Positions 8,609 to 15,261 of a stretch of 25,511 bases of DNA are shown piece by piece. A model generated the notes under the pieces. The model was not told where the DNA came from and ran no database searches. It worked only from the letters and a program-made list of their open reading frames with translations. Position numbers and translations under genes: made by a program. The first letter of the stretch is position 1, and each line of letters opens with the position of its first letter. This DNA comes from an uncultured Helicobacteraceae bacterium. GTDB lineage: Bacteria; Campylobacterota; Campylobacteria; Campylobacterales; Helicobacteraceae. Where the stretch lies: assembly GCA_934668765.1 (NCBI GenBank), contig CAKUOH010000026.1, forward strand, positions 1 through 25,511, read 5' to 3'.

Positions 8609-9133
8609 TTACTGAATCGCCATATCAGAAATAAACACATTGCGAATCTTGCCATCAACAAGGTTTTCATTAAGCCGTTGCACGATTTCTTCTTTCATCT
8701 TATCCTTGCCACGCGTGGTGCTTATATCCTCAGGCGATTTTGAAGTCAAAATGCCAATGATTATATCGCGCACCAACGCGCGTTTGGCATTTAGCTCATT
8801 TTCCAAATTTGCCGTAGTCATCTCTAGCCCGATATTGATTTTCAAATATCGCCTACCGCCCTGCGAGAGCAGATTTACGATGAATGTATCAAGCTGAAAA
8901 ATCGGTCCAATGCGCAAATACTTTGCATTTGTCTCGCCCATTGCGTTACCCGCTTGATTTTGCTGTGGTGCGTTGCTATTTCCTGCCGCTGCCTGTGCGC
9001 TTTCCTCTGGTGTTTGCGTTAGAAACATAAACGCCACCACAAGCCCTGCGATTAGCAGTAATAAAACTGCGATGATTATAACGATGATTTTGCCCTTGCC
9101 ACCGCCACTTGGCTGTTGTTGTTCCTCTGCCAT
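8609..9133 (-). CDS. fliL: Flagellar basal-body-associated protein FliL
   Basis: A 174-residue bitopic inner-membrane protein that associates with the stator and basal body and modulates motor output. A short polar N-terminus (EEQQQPSGGGKGK) is followed by one transmembrane helix (about residues 16-37). Then comes a Gln/Ala/Asn-rich linker and a periplasmic domain (IGPIFQLDTFIVNLL, RRYLKINIGLEM, IRDIIIGILTSKS-like) typical of FliL. The ATG at 9133 is preceded by GGAG at five bases. It is probably co-transcribed with acpS. Confidence 0.93.
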   Translation of the reverse strand: MAEEQQQPSGGGKGKIIVIIIAVLLLLIAGLVVAFMFLTQTPEESAQAAAGNSNAPQQNQAGNAMGETNAKYLRIGPIFQLDTFIVNLLSQGGRRYLKINIGLEMTTANLENELNAKRALVRDIIIGILTSKSPEDISTTRGKDKMKEEIVQRLNENLVDGKIRNVFISDMAIQ

Positions 9134-9164
9134 TTTTACTCCATTTTTGTAATTTTTGCACTAA

Positions 9165-9170
9165 ATTCTA
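9165..9170 (-). promoter_or_regulatory. Extended -10 box for fliL-acpS
   Basis: On the minus strand TAGAAT is preceded by TGC (TGn extension), 32 bases before the fliL ATG, in the 55-base gap after rsmD. Confidence 0.5.
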
Positions 9171-9188
9171 GCACGAATAAAGCAAAAA

Positions 9189-9836
9189 TTATGCCATAAA
9201 ATAATAGCTAATGCTCGTTTTGCCAAATTTCTTGTATTTTTGTAGTGGGAGATTTGCGATAGATTTAGGCATAATAAAGCTAGAAATATGCTCAAAAATT
9301 AGCATTTTGCTATTTAGATTCGGCGTATTTTGGGGCAAATTAAGTGAATTTACCAAATCTAAAAGCATAAAAATCTTTGTATAAAACTCGCCATTTTCCC
9401 CAAATGGCGGGTCAAAATAAAAAATATCGCCCACTGAAATCAAATCACGCACAACGCTAAAACAATCCACATTTTGCGCCATTATTTTGCCCTGCAAATC
9501 GCCTAAAACGCCACCAAAAAGCGCGATATTTTTTTGCAAAATCCCAAAACTTTGCACATCTTTTTCTAAAAAAATCACTTTTTCCGCCCCACGACTTAAC
9601 GCCTCAAATCCCATAGAGCCGTATCCTGCGAAACATTCCACAAAAATTTTGCCACGCAAAAAAGGTGCAATGGTATTAAAGACAGATTCGCGCACAATAG
9701 CCTTTGTCGGGCGTGTGTGTGGCAAAATCGTGGCATTTAAAATCTTGCCCTTAAACCGCCCCGCAATGATTTTGATAGTATAAATCTTGGGGATTTTGGC
9801 AGAATCTTTTGGCGTATTTTTTCTAAAATCTTGCAT
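9189..9836 (-). CDS. rsmD: 16S rRNA (guanine966-N2)-methyltransferase, RsmD family
   Basis: A 215-residue SAM-dependent methyltransferase expected to modify G966 of 16S rRNA. Visible are the N-terminal IIAGRFKGKIL, the TRPTKAIVRESVFNTIAP segment, the SAM-binding motif as FAGYGSMGFEALSRGA (commonly FAGSGALG), FLEKD, and the catalytic DPPF. The C-terminal third is more divergent. ATG at 9836 with AAGG six bases upstream. Its -10 (TATAAT, 9869-9874) lies inside the left copy of a 31-bp direct repeat. fliL and acpS follow in the same direction. Confidence 0.9.
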   Translation of the reverse strand: MQDFRKNTPKDSAKIPKIYTIKIIAGRFKGKILNATILPHTRPTKAIVRESVFNTIAPFLRGKIFVECFAGYGSMGFEALSRGAEKVIFLEKDVQSFGILQKNIALFGGVLGDLQGKIMAQNVDCFSVVRDLISVGDIFYFDPPFGENGEFYTKIFMLLDLVNSLNLPQNTPNLNSKMLIFEHISSFIMPKSIANLPLQKYKKFGKTSISYYFMA

Positions 9837-9867
9837 TTTATCCCTTGCAATTTCAAATAATCCCGCG

Positions 9868-9898
9868 CATTATAGCGCAAAATTTGGGGCGAATCTTA
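9868..9898 (-). repeat. 31-bp perfect direct repeat, left copy, containing the rsmD -10 box
   Basis: This 31-base sequence (begins cattatagcgcaaaatttgg) is identical to 10720-10750 in the same orientation. On the minus strand it ends with TATAAT (9869-9874), placed about 33 bases before the rsmD ATG. The two copies flank the small-membrane-protein module. Confidence 0.85.
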
Positions 9899-9939
9899 TG
9901 TAAAATAGCAAAAAATGTAAAAATTTCTCCAAATTACTA

Positions 9940-9971
9940 TTGACAAACGGGGGGGGGGGATTTATTATAAT
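9940..9971 (+). promoter_or_regulatory. Promoter with G11 run in the spacer (candidate phase-variable switch)
   Basis: A perfect TTGACA (9940-9945) and a perfect TATAAT (9966-9971) are separated by 20 bases, of which 9949-9959 are eleven consecutive G. The optimal spacing is 17, so the present length should be weak; loss of three G would give a consensus promoter. The gene at 10007 follows about 35 bases after the -10. Confidence 0.75.
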
Positions 9972-10006
9972 TGCGTTTTTACATTTTAAAATAAAAAGGA
10001 GAAAAG

Positions 10007-10270
10007 ATGAAGTTTGTAAAGGAGTTTATTTTAAACTATGGGCGTAAGATAATTGATATATCATTTTTGTTGTCATTTGTGGTGGCTACTATTGCTTTTT
10101 TTGTATTGGCAGTAGGCTACGATATTATATCTGCAATCTTTATTTTTATATGTGCGATTGTAGCGATAATCGCCCTATTTTACACAATTTATGTTTTTAT
10201 AGACATTAGAGATAAACTAGAACATATTGGGAATAAACTCAAAGAAATCAACGAAAAATTTGCCAAATAG
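10007..10270 (+). CDS. Small two-helix membrane protein, unknown function
   Basis: An 87-residue protein with a basic amphipathic start, two hydrophobic helices (about residues 17-37 and 42-64, the second starting ISAIFIFICAIVAII) and a charged C-terminal helix (DKLEHIGNKLKEINEKFAK). ATG at 10007 with AAGGAG five bases upstream. No signal peptidase site is obvious, so it is probably an integral inner-membrane protein with a cytoplasmic coiled tail. Its promoter carries a G11 run in the spacer. Convergent to two tiny membrane-protein ORFs at 10370-10689. I do not recognise a named family. Confidence 0.75.
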   Translation: MKFVKEFILNYGRKIIDISFLLSFVVATIAFFVLAVGYDIISAIFIFICAIVAIIALFYTIYVFIDIRDKLEHIGNKLKEINEKFAK

Positions 10271-10369
10271 CATTTTATGCGAATCGCGCATTTTGATTGT
10301 GGGATTTGTGCTAGATTTGCTTAAAATTTGATTTGTGCGAATCGTGTATTTCACGCGTTATAAAATCAG

Positions 10370-10459
10370 TTAATCACTATTTTGAAATACGGATATATAA
10401 CAAACACCAATAAAACCCAAAAGTGCAAATGCAAATACACAGGCAACTAATATTTCCAT
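10370..10459 (-). CDS. 29-residue single-helix membrane peptide
   Basis: ATG at 10459, TAA at 10370-10372, with a strong Shine-Dalgarno (GGGAGG) seven bases upstream. The peptide begins MEILVACVFAFALLGF, is almost entirely one hydrophobic helix, and ends in a polar FQNSD tail. Its start lies one base after the TGA of the upstream 75-codon frame (TGA-T-ATG), so translational coupling is likely. The excellent ribosome-binding site and coupling argue that it is real despite its size. Function unknown; single-helix peptides of this kind can be regulators, subunits or toxins. Confidence 0.55.
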   Translation of the reverse strand: MEILVACVFAFALLGFIGVCYISVFQNSD

Positions 10460-10460
10460 A

Positions 10461-10689
10461 TCACAACCTCCCTATGTCATCAATGATTTTCTTAATTTTT
10501 ATCGCCAAAATCGCAATCAAAATTAAAAGAATTATAACGCCAACAATACTAAAAAACAATAAAACATTGCTAATATTGTCATATTGCGTAATGGTAAATG
10601 CTACAATAGCAATCCAAGTCGTTATGCAGTAGCTTTGCCACCGCCGAATCTCAGCTAATAATTCCCTTTTCTTGTCTTTTTTTACTCAA
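10461..10689 (-). pseudogene. Two-helix small membrane protein gene, frameshifted in an A7 run
   Basis: A TTG at 10689 has AAGGA six bases upstream and a TATAAT at 10721-10726. It encodes MSKK and then meets an A7 run (T7 at 10677-10683 on the plus strand), after which the frame ends at a nearby TGA. With six A the frame would continue for 75 residues: KDKKRELLAEIRRWQSYC, two hydrophobic helices (TTWIAIVAFTIT and SIVGVIILLILIAILAI), and a charged end IKIKKIIDDIGRL. That shifted frame has no other usable start. It could be a true frameshift mutation, a slippage-switched gene, or one expressed by transcriptional slippage. It ends one base before the 29-residue peptide gene. Confidence 0.55.
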
Positions 10690-10719
10690 CGCTTATCCTT
10701 GATTTAAAAAATTTCGTGG

Positions 10720-10750
10720 CATTATAGCGCAAAATTTGGGGCGAATCTTA
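10720..10750 (-). repeat. 31-bp perfect direct repeat, right copy, with TATAAT for the small-ORF pair
   Basis: Identical over 31 bases to 9868-9898; identity ends abruptly on both sides. On the minus strand the TATAAT at 10721-10726 lies about 32 bases before the TTG at 10689, the same geometry as at rsmD. Confidence 0.85.
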
Positions 10751-10813
10751 AAATTGCACTTTGGGTTTCATAAAAATTGATTCACGCTTTAGTCGCATAA
10801 ATCCAAATTTTGC

Positions 10814-10870
10814 TATAATTTTGCGATTTTTTAAATTTAAGGAATGTTTATGCTTATTGCTAGAAACTAA
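10814..10870 (+). other. Strong promoter and ribosome-binding site leading to a six-codon ORF
   Basis: An extended -10 (TGC-TATAAT, 10814-10819) and a TAAGGA (10838-10843) precede an ATG at 10850, but the frame is only MLIARN before TAA at 10868-10870. The stop abuts the end of the methyltransferase fragment on the other strand. This looks like the 5' end of a gene cut off by a deletion or rearrangement; a leader peptide is less likely. Confidence 0.45.
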
Positions 10871-11043
10871 AATAATGCGTCTAGTAAAGATTTAGGCTTT
10901 TGTGTGGGGTGATTTTCATATTCTGCCATTTTGTAGCGCACTCGATTAAAATACCACACATTGCTTGGGGCATAAATCATACATTGATTATTTTGCAAAT
11001 CAAAGCGTGAAAGGTGCGATTTTACAGGATTTGGAAAATCTTT
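10867..11043 (-). pseudogene. C-terminal fragment of an N6-adenine/N4-cytosine DNA methyltransferase
   Basis: The minus-strand frame reads FPNPVKSHLSRFDL, IYAPSNVWYFNRVRYKMAEY and ENHPTQKPKSLLDALF, then TAG. NVWYF and especially HPTQKPxxLL are hallmarks of type II Mod methyltransferases of the M.HinfI-like (beta) arrangement, where this motif is followed by the SAM-binding DPFxGxG, here lost. Upstream the frame closes at a TGA (11044-11046), and the catalytic (D/N)PPY part is absent. It is therefore a remnant of about 59 codons. A plus-strand frame over about 11000-11081 (ILQDLENLFNHFDENFKELA) ends in GTGA overlapping the next gene and may be the tail of a lost partner gene. Confidence 0.7.
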
Positions 11044-11077
11044 TCAATCACTTTGATGAAAATTTCAAGGAATTAGC

Positions 11078-12013
11078 GTGAATCCAAAAGTTATAAGTTT
11101 ATTTAGTGGCTGTGGTGGGCTTGATTTAGGATTTATAAAGGCTGGATTTGAAGTGATTTTTGCAAATGACATTGACAAAGAAGCGTGTGAGAGTTACGCC
11201 AAAAATATCGGCACACACATTGTTTGCAAAGATATTTACACACTTAAATCAGATGAGATTCCAAATGGCGATATTTTAATCGGCGGATTTCCTTGTCTTG
11301 GATTCACCATTGCAAATGGCAAAAATAGGGACTTAAACTCGCGCTACAACACGCTTTATTTGGAATATGCGCGAATCTTAAAGGCAAAGCAACCAAAATA
11401 TTTTTTGGTGGAAAATGTCGCTGGGATTCAAAGTGGCAAAGGATTCAAAGAGAATTTTTACCAAAAGATTTTGCCAGCCTTTGAATCCTGCGGTTATAGC
11501 GTGAAATACAGCATTTTAAATGCAAGTGATTTTGGCGTAGCACAAAATCGAAAGCGCGTGATTATTATTGGGCAGAGATTTGATATAGCGCAAAGTGTGG
11601 ATTTTCCAAAGTCATTAGGCACGAAGCAAAAAACACTTTTTGAGGCAATCGGTGATTTGCCACTAAATTATGATGACAAAATCCCAAATCACACGGGCTC
11701 TCAGCATATCGTGCGAATCAATGGCTATGTGGGCAATCGCATTTTACGCTGGGATAAACCCGCTCCCACAATCACAGGACGCGGAAGTCGTGGCGGTGGA
11801 GCGGTGATTCACCCGCACCCAAACTTGCATAGGCGATTGAGCGTGAGAGAATGTGCGCGAATCCAAAGTTTTGGCGATGATTTTATCTTTTGTGGTAGTA
11901 ATGGCGCAGCTTACGCACAAATAGGCAACGCCGTCCCACCGCTAATGAGTTACTATATCGCGTGTGAATTTAAAAAGGCATTTGCTGTGGCACAATTAAA
12001 AGAAGCGCAATGA
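11078..12013 (+). CDS. DNA (cytosine-5-)-methyltransferase
   Basis: 311 residues with the ordered C5-methyltransferase motifs: motif I SLFSGCGGLDLGF for SAM, the catalytic Pro-Cys in GGFPCLGFT (Cys73), motif VI VENVAGI, motif VIII QNRKRVIIIG, and motif IX/X RLSVRECARIQSF with YAQIGNAVPPLM. The short target-recognition region between VIII and IX (about residues 175-250) resembles small single-specificity enzymes; the recognition site cannot be read off. The start is GTG with AAGGA six bases upstream. Complete and apparently functional, but with no intact restriction endonuclease beside it. The 10867-11043 remnant and the truncated six-codon ORF suggest a once larger restriction-modification locus. 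Confidence 0.92.
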   Translation: MNPKVISLFSGCGGLDLGFIKAGFEVIFANDIDKEACESYAKNIGTHIVCKDIYTLKSDEIPNGDILIGGFPCLGFTIANGKNRDLNSRYNTLYLEYARILKAKQPKYFLVENVAGIQSGKGFKENFYQKILPAFESCGYSVKYSILNASDFGVAQNRKRVIIIGQRFDIAQSVDFPKSLGTKQKTLFEAIGDLPLNYDDKIPNHTGSQHIVRINGYVGNRILRWDKPAPTITGRGSRGGGAVIHPHPNLHRRLSVRECARIQSFGDDFIFCGSNGAAYAQIGNAVPPLMSYYIACEFKKAFAVAQLKEAQ

Positions 12014-12014
12014 A

Positions 12015-12350
12015 AATAAACAAAATCTTAGCGTAGATGTGGGTGTGGATTTACGCGCATATTGGAATGAAAACAGCTTCTTTTACTTTACACCCAAATT
12101 TGAGCAATATGTTTTGACGCAAAATGATGACTTTGTGGGCGCATTTGTAGGCTCTCCAAATAATTTTAGGATTACAGCGCAAAATAAGTTAAAGACATAT
12201 TTTCAGGGCATTATCGGCGTGGATATTGGCGTGTATCAGGGCTTGGCACTTGCTTTGAGTGCGGGAGTAAAGCAACTCATATCTTGGCAAGTCGATAGCA
12301 AAAATGAAACTTTTATAAGTGGTAATTTGGGCGTGAAGTATAGATTTTAG
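12015..12350 (+). pseudogene. C-terminal remnant of an autotransporter-like outer-membrane barrel
   Basis: The frame covers LSVDVGVDLRAYW, YFTPKFEQYVL, YFQGIIGVDIGVYQGLALAL and GNLGVKYRF and ends at TAG. These are amphipathic beta-strands with a terminal Phe, as in the last strands of autotransporter beta domains. No passenger domain or signal peptide is present. The frame is open into the tail of the methyltransferase gene without a proper start, so this is the stump of a large gene whose 5' part was removed. Confidence 0.55.
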
Positions 12351-12396
12351 GGTTGAATCGTGTGTTAGATTCGAAGCACTTTTAGATTCGTAATTT

Positions 12397-12425
12397 TTGA
12401 CAAAAAAGACTTTTTTTAGTATCAT
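12397..12425 (+). promoter_or_regulatory. Promoter of the toxin-antitoxin operon
   Basis: TTGACA (12397-12402) and TATCAT (12420-12425) are separated by 17 bases, and the ATG is at 12471. A recognisable -35 is unusual in this window. Such operons are normally autorepressed by the antitoxin-toxin complex, but I see no obvious palindromic operator. Confidence 0.55.
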
Positions 12426-12470
12426 TTTTAGCGTTTTATTTCAAGCTAAATTTTACACAAAGGATAGATT

Positions 12471-12722
12471 ATGCAAGTCGTTCGTGCTTCGCTTAGCGCA
12501 AGTATTAGTGAGCTTAAAAAATCGCCCACAGATATTATCAACAAGGCTGGGAATAGGGCTGTTAGCATTCTTAATCACAATGTCCCTACCGCCTACATTG
12601 TCCCGCCAAAGCTGTATAATCAAATGCTAGATATTATCGATGAGTATGAGTTAAGCAAGGAAGTGGCGTTAGCAAAAAAATCCAAGCAAAAACCCATAAA
12701 AGTAAAGATTGATGAGCTATGA
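12471..12722 (+). CDS. Antitoxin, Phd/YefM (StbD) family
   Basis: An 83-residue protein. The N-terminal half (VRASLSASISELKKSPTDII and AVSILNHNVPTAYIVPP) matches the Phd/YefM DNA-binding fold, in which a beta-alpha unit dimerises on the operator. The C-terminal half (YNQMLDIIDEYELSKEVAL and a Lys-rich tail) would wrap and neutralise the toxin. AAGGA lies six bases upstream of the ATG. It overlaps the toxin gene by 11 bases and probably represses its own promoter. Confidence 0.88.
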   Translation: MQVVRASLSASISELKKSPTDIINKAGNRAVSILNHNVPTAYIVPPKLYNQMLDIIDEYELSKEVALAKKSKQKPIKVKIDEL

Positions 12723-12993
12723 GCTGGAGTTTTTGCCAAAGGCGTTAAAAGAGTGGCAAAAGTTAGATTCAAACATAAAAGCGCAGTTTAAAAAGAAACT
12801 AGCACAGCGACTGCAAAATCCAAAAGTGCCAAAGGATAAGTTGCGTGATTTTGAAAGCGTGTATAAAATCAAGCTAAAATCACTTGGTTATAGACTTGCT
12901 TATGAAGTCATCGATGAGCGGTTAGTGGTGCTTGTGGTGGACAAAAGAGAAAATAATGCCGTGTATGATGAGATAGAGAAAAGATTTAAATGA
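12712..12993 (+). CDS. Toxin, RelE/StbE (ParE superfamily) mRNA interferase
   Basis: A 93-residue RelE-fold protein. The motifs YELEFLPKALKEWQKLD, LRDFESVYKIKLKSLGYRL and VVLVVDKRENNAVY follow the RelE/StbE pattern with basic catalytic-site residues. RelE-type toxins cleave mRNA in the ribosomal A site. The ATG at 12712 (MSYELEF) lies inside the antitoxin gene, one codon after a TTG that is also in frame. The overlap gives coupled translation. Complete in length, so probably active. Confidence 0.87.
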   Translation: MSYELEFLPKALKEWQKLDSNIKAQFKKKLAQRLQNPKVPKDKLRDFESVYKIKLKSLGYRLAYEVIDERLVVLVVDKRENNAVYDEIEKRFK

Positions 12994-13010
12994 ATTGATA
13001 AGGATTGAAA

Positions 13011-14099
13011 GTGGATTCTTACGAATATGGGGAGCTTTTAAAGGCTTTAAAAATCAAAGTTGAAAATATCGCAAAAATCATTAAGATTGATGAAAAAAGG
13101 GCGGACTTGGCGCGAATCATAGAAATAGAAAATGAGCCAAATTTTTGGAATGACGCACAAAAAGTTGCGCAAATCGGCAAAGAAAAGCGCACAATAAAAC
13201 GAATCTTGCAGGTTTATGAAAATGCGCGGGATACACTTAATGACAGCGAAGAGCTTTTTAATCTAGCTACTGCCGAGAATGACAGCGAGTTGCTAGAAAA
13301 TCTTTTCGCCGAATCGCGTGAGTTGGAGCATAAAATCAAGCAAATTGAGATTGAGATAATGCTTAGCGATAAAAATGACAGCGCAAATGCGATTGTCAGC
13401 ATTCAGCCCGGTGCGGGTGGGACAGAATCGCAGGATTGGGCGAGCATGCTTTATCGAATGTATCTGCGGTGGTGTGAGCGGCGCGGATTTAAGGCGGAGA
13501 TTTTGGACTATCAAGATGGCGAAGAGGCGGGAATCAAGGGTGCTAGTTTTTTGATAAAGGGCGAAAATGCCTATGGCTATGCAAAAAGTGAAAATGGGAT
13601 TCACCGACTAGTGCGAATTAGCCCCTTTGATGCAAATAAAAAGCGACATACGAGCTTTGCAAGCGTTCAAGTTAGCCCCGAAGTCGATGATGATATACAA
13701 ATCGAAATTGAGGAAAAGGACATTCGCATTGATACTTATCGCGCAAGTGGAGCAGGCGGACAGCATATCAATAAAACGGAGTCTGCCATTCGCATCACGC
13801 ATTTTCCAACAGGCATTGTCGTGCAGTGCCAAAATGATAGAAGTCAGCACAAAAACAAAGCCACCGCGCTAAAAATGCTAAAATCGCGCCTTTATGATTT
13901 AGAGCTAAAAAAGCAAAATAACGACACACCTGAAAAGAGCGAAATCGGCTGGGGACATCAAATCCGCTCGTATGTGTTTGCGCCCTATCAGCAGGTAAAG
14001 GACTTACGGAGCAATATCGCGTATAGTAATGTGGATGCGATAATGGACGGGGATATTGATGAGATTATTGAGGGCGTTTTGATTGCAGAGCGAAGCTAA
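13011..14099 (+). CDS. prfB: Peptide chain release factor 2
   Basis: A 362-residue class I release factor for UGA and UAA stops. The GGQ peptidyl-tRNA hydrolysis motif is at residues 249-251 ([15 protein letters not shown]), and the SPF codon-recognition tripeptide is in [19 protein letters not shown] at 13005 is in frame, but AAGGA ends right at it, whereas the GTG at 13011 has the ideal six-base spacing and gives [10 protein letters not shown], matching the H. pylori N-terminus as I remember it. There is no internal UGA frameshift site of the E. coli type. It starts 17 bases after the toxin gene. Confidence 0.95.
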   Translation: MDSYEYGELLKALKIKVENIAKIIKIDEKRADLARIIEIENEPNFWNDAQKVAQIGKEKRTIKRILQVYENARDTLNDSEELFNLATAENDSELLENLFAESRELEHKIKQIEIEIMLSDKNDSANAIVSIQPGAGGTESQDWASMLYRMYLRWCERRGFKAEILDYQDGEEAGIKGASFLIKGENAYGYAKSENGIHRLVRISPFDANKKRHTSFASVQVSPEVDDDIQIEIEEKDIRIDTYRASGAGGQHINKTESAIRITHFPTGIVVQCQNDRSQHKNKATALKMLKSRLYDLELKKQNNDTPEKSEIGWGHQIRSYVFAPYQQVKDLRSNIAYSNVDAIMDGDIDEIIEGVLIAERS

Positions 14100-14166
14100 A
14101 AAGCGTGTTTGTGCGCGTAGATTCTGCCAAAGATTCCCATTTACTTGCTGGAGGTAGGTTTTTTTC

Positions 14167-14214
14167 TCTCCTCCCTTGTGCGTGGGGATTAAGGGGGTGG
14201 GTAGATTTTAGATT
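14167..14214 (+). repeat. Interspersed repeat (family B)
   Basis: Reads CTCCTCCCTTGTGCGTGGGG, then ATTAAGGGGGTGGGTAGA; related to complement 1191-1230 and to 25481-25511. The preceding AGATTCTGCCAAAGATTCCC (about 14119-14138) also recurs at 25429-25448, so the repeated unit may be longer. No genes are visible in 14100-14487. Confidence 0.65.
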
Positions 14215-14294
14215 GCTTCGTTCTTTTCACTCACTCGCAATGACAAAGTGTAATGTGGCGTCATTGCGAGGCTTTGAAAAAGCCGAAGCAATCT
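14210..14294. repeat. Two family A repeat units arranged head to head
   Basis: A large imperfect palindrome. The left arm 14210-14244 begins AGATTGCTTCG and ends CTCGCAATGAC; the right arm 14260-14294 begins GTCATTGCGAG and ends CGAAGCAATCT. The right unit contains its own stem, ggcttt (14270-14275) and aaagcc (14279-14284), with loop GAA. The whole could fold as a long hairpin and might act as a terminator for prfB or for the convergent outer-membrane gene. Confidence 0.7.
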
Positions 14295-14343
14295 ATAAAA
14301 AACACAATAGATGAGATTACTTCGCTTTGCTAGTAAATCTTGC

Positions 14344-14395
14344 GGATTGCCACGAATCTGCTCTTTTTTATAAAAGCGCAGATTCTCGCAATGAC
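14344..14395 (-). repeat. Family A hairpin repeat unit with long loop
   Basis: Arms GGATTGCCAC and CTCGCAATGAC surround a perfect 8-bp stem, gaatctgc (14354-14361) and gcagattc (14378-14385), with a 16-base A/T-rich loop. A truncated, unit-like sequence follows at about 14409-14434 (gatttg tgc caaatc, then TTTGCAATGACA). Confidence 0.65.
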
Positions 14396-14487
14396 GGAAT
14401 AGAATGCGATTTGTGCCAAATCTTTGCAATGACAAAAATTGTAAAGATTCGTGCTAAATGGATTTTAGTGCAAATCAAACACGAATC

Positions 14488-15153
14488 TTACAGCACGCTA
14501 AATAGCAAATTCACACTATGCGTAGTCTGCGCCTTTATGCCACTTTTCTTGCCATAAAAAGTCGCGCGGTAGATTATATCCACATTCAATGGAAAATACT
14601 TAAAGAGCGCGATTCCAGCCTCCACATAGCCACCATTAAAACTATGTCCGTGTGGTGAAGTAGAGTTGCTATATCCACCGCCTAGCACAAATGAAAATGG
14701 TTGAATGATAGGTGAATTATACATTATCGGGTAAGTATATGGGTGCAAGTAGCCTACAAATCCCACGCTGTGCGTTTTGTAGTCGCTTTTGGTATAGAGA
14801 TATTTTAGGCGCAAACCCATATCGATTTCCTCATCTTCTGCCTCAAAGTAGTTCCACCCCACGCTTACGCCCAAATCCATCGCTACCTTTTTATTGTCCG
14901 CACCAAGCGCACCGCTATCAAGGCGACTTGTCAAAAAGTTCGCTCCAATGTGGAATGTCGCCATTTGCAAAATATTGCCATAAAACATTTTGGTTTCCTC
15001 ACTATTTTGCATAAATCCACGCGGTGCAAAGGCGTTATTTGCGTCCCACGCGTTGCCCTGCGGATAGTAGATAAAGTCATCTGCCACAGCCATATTCACG
15101 CTAAATGCGCCTAAAATCACCGCCACCAAAGCTAATTTTTTACATTTTTTCAT
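14488..15153 (-). CDS. Outer-membrane beta-barrel protein, unknown family
   Basis: A 221-residue protein. The signal peptide has a basic start, MKKCKKLALVAVILG, and a cut after MAVA before DDFIYYP. The mature part is rich in alternating strands with Gly and aromatics (MATFHIGANFLTSRL, MDLGVSVGWNYFEAE, FSFVLGGGYSNSTSP, FNGGYVEAGIALFKYF). It has a short His/Gly loop (SPHGHSFNGG). The C-terminus is SVNLLFSVL, ending in Leu, less typical than Phe but compatible with a barrel. ATG at 15153 with GGAG seven bases upstream. Divergent from guaA. Probably a small porin-like or structural protein; function unknown. Confidence 0.75.
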   Translation of the reverse strand: MKKCKKLALVAVILGAFSVNMAVADDFIYYPQGNAWDANNAFAPRGFMQNSEETKMFYGNILQMATFHIGANFLTSRLDSGALGADNKKVAMDLGVSVGWNYFEAEDEEIDMGLRLKYLYTKSDYKTHSVGFVGYLHPYTYPIMYNSPIIQPFSFVLGGGYSNSTSPHGHSFNGGYVEAGIALFKYFPLNVDIIYRATFYGKKSGIKAQTTHSVNLLFSVL

Positions 15154-15188
15154 TATTTCGCTCCATTTTTTTGAAATTTAAAGTTTGT

Positions 15189-15194
15189 ATTGTA
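15189..15194 (-). promoter_or_regulatory. -10 box of the outer-membrane protein gene
   Basis: TACAAT on the minus strand, about 35 bases before the ATG at 15153, in the divergent intergenic region with guaA. Confidence 0.4.
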
Positions 15195-15229
15195 GTGAAG
15201 GAAGTGTGAAATATTTGTGAAATTTAGGC

Positions 15230-15235
15230 TAAAAT
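15230..15235 (+). promoter_or_regulatory. -10 box of guaA
   Basis: TAAAAT on the plus strand, 26 bases before the ATG at 15262. Its position argues against the in-frame GTG at 15217 as the guaA start. Confidence 0.4.
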
Positions 15236-15261
15236 TTCGCATTTTAAATAAAGGAATTGCT

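Noticed and set aside
10423..10632. Plus-strand 69-codon frame in the small-protein module
   Set aside because: It lies opposite the minus-strand small membrane frames, has no ribosome-binding site, and its hydrophobic composition mirrors the opposite strand.
10677..10683. A7 as a classical -1 ribosomal frameshift site
   Set aside because: A -1 shift leads to a stop within eight codons (KTRKGNY then TAG); reaching the long frame needs +1 or loss of one A.
11078..12013. GGFPCLGFT as a defective catalytic motif of the C5 methyltransferase
   Set aside because: The essential Pro-Cys is intact and I recall PCLGFT-type variants in active family members; all other motifs are complete.
13011..13200. 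Programmed +1 frameshift in prfB as in E. coli
   Set aside because: The gene is one continuous frame from GTG with no internal UGA or slippery CUU-U element.
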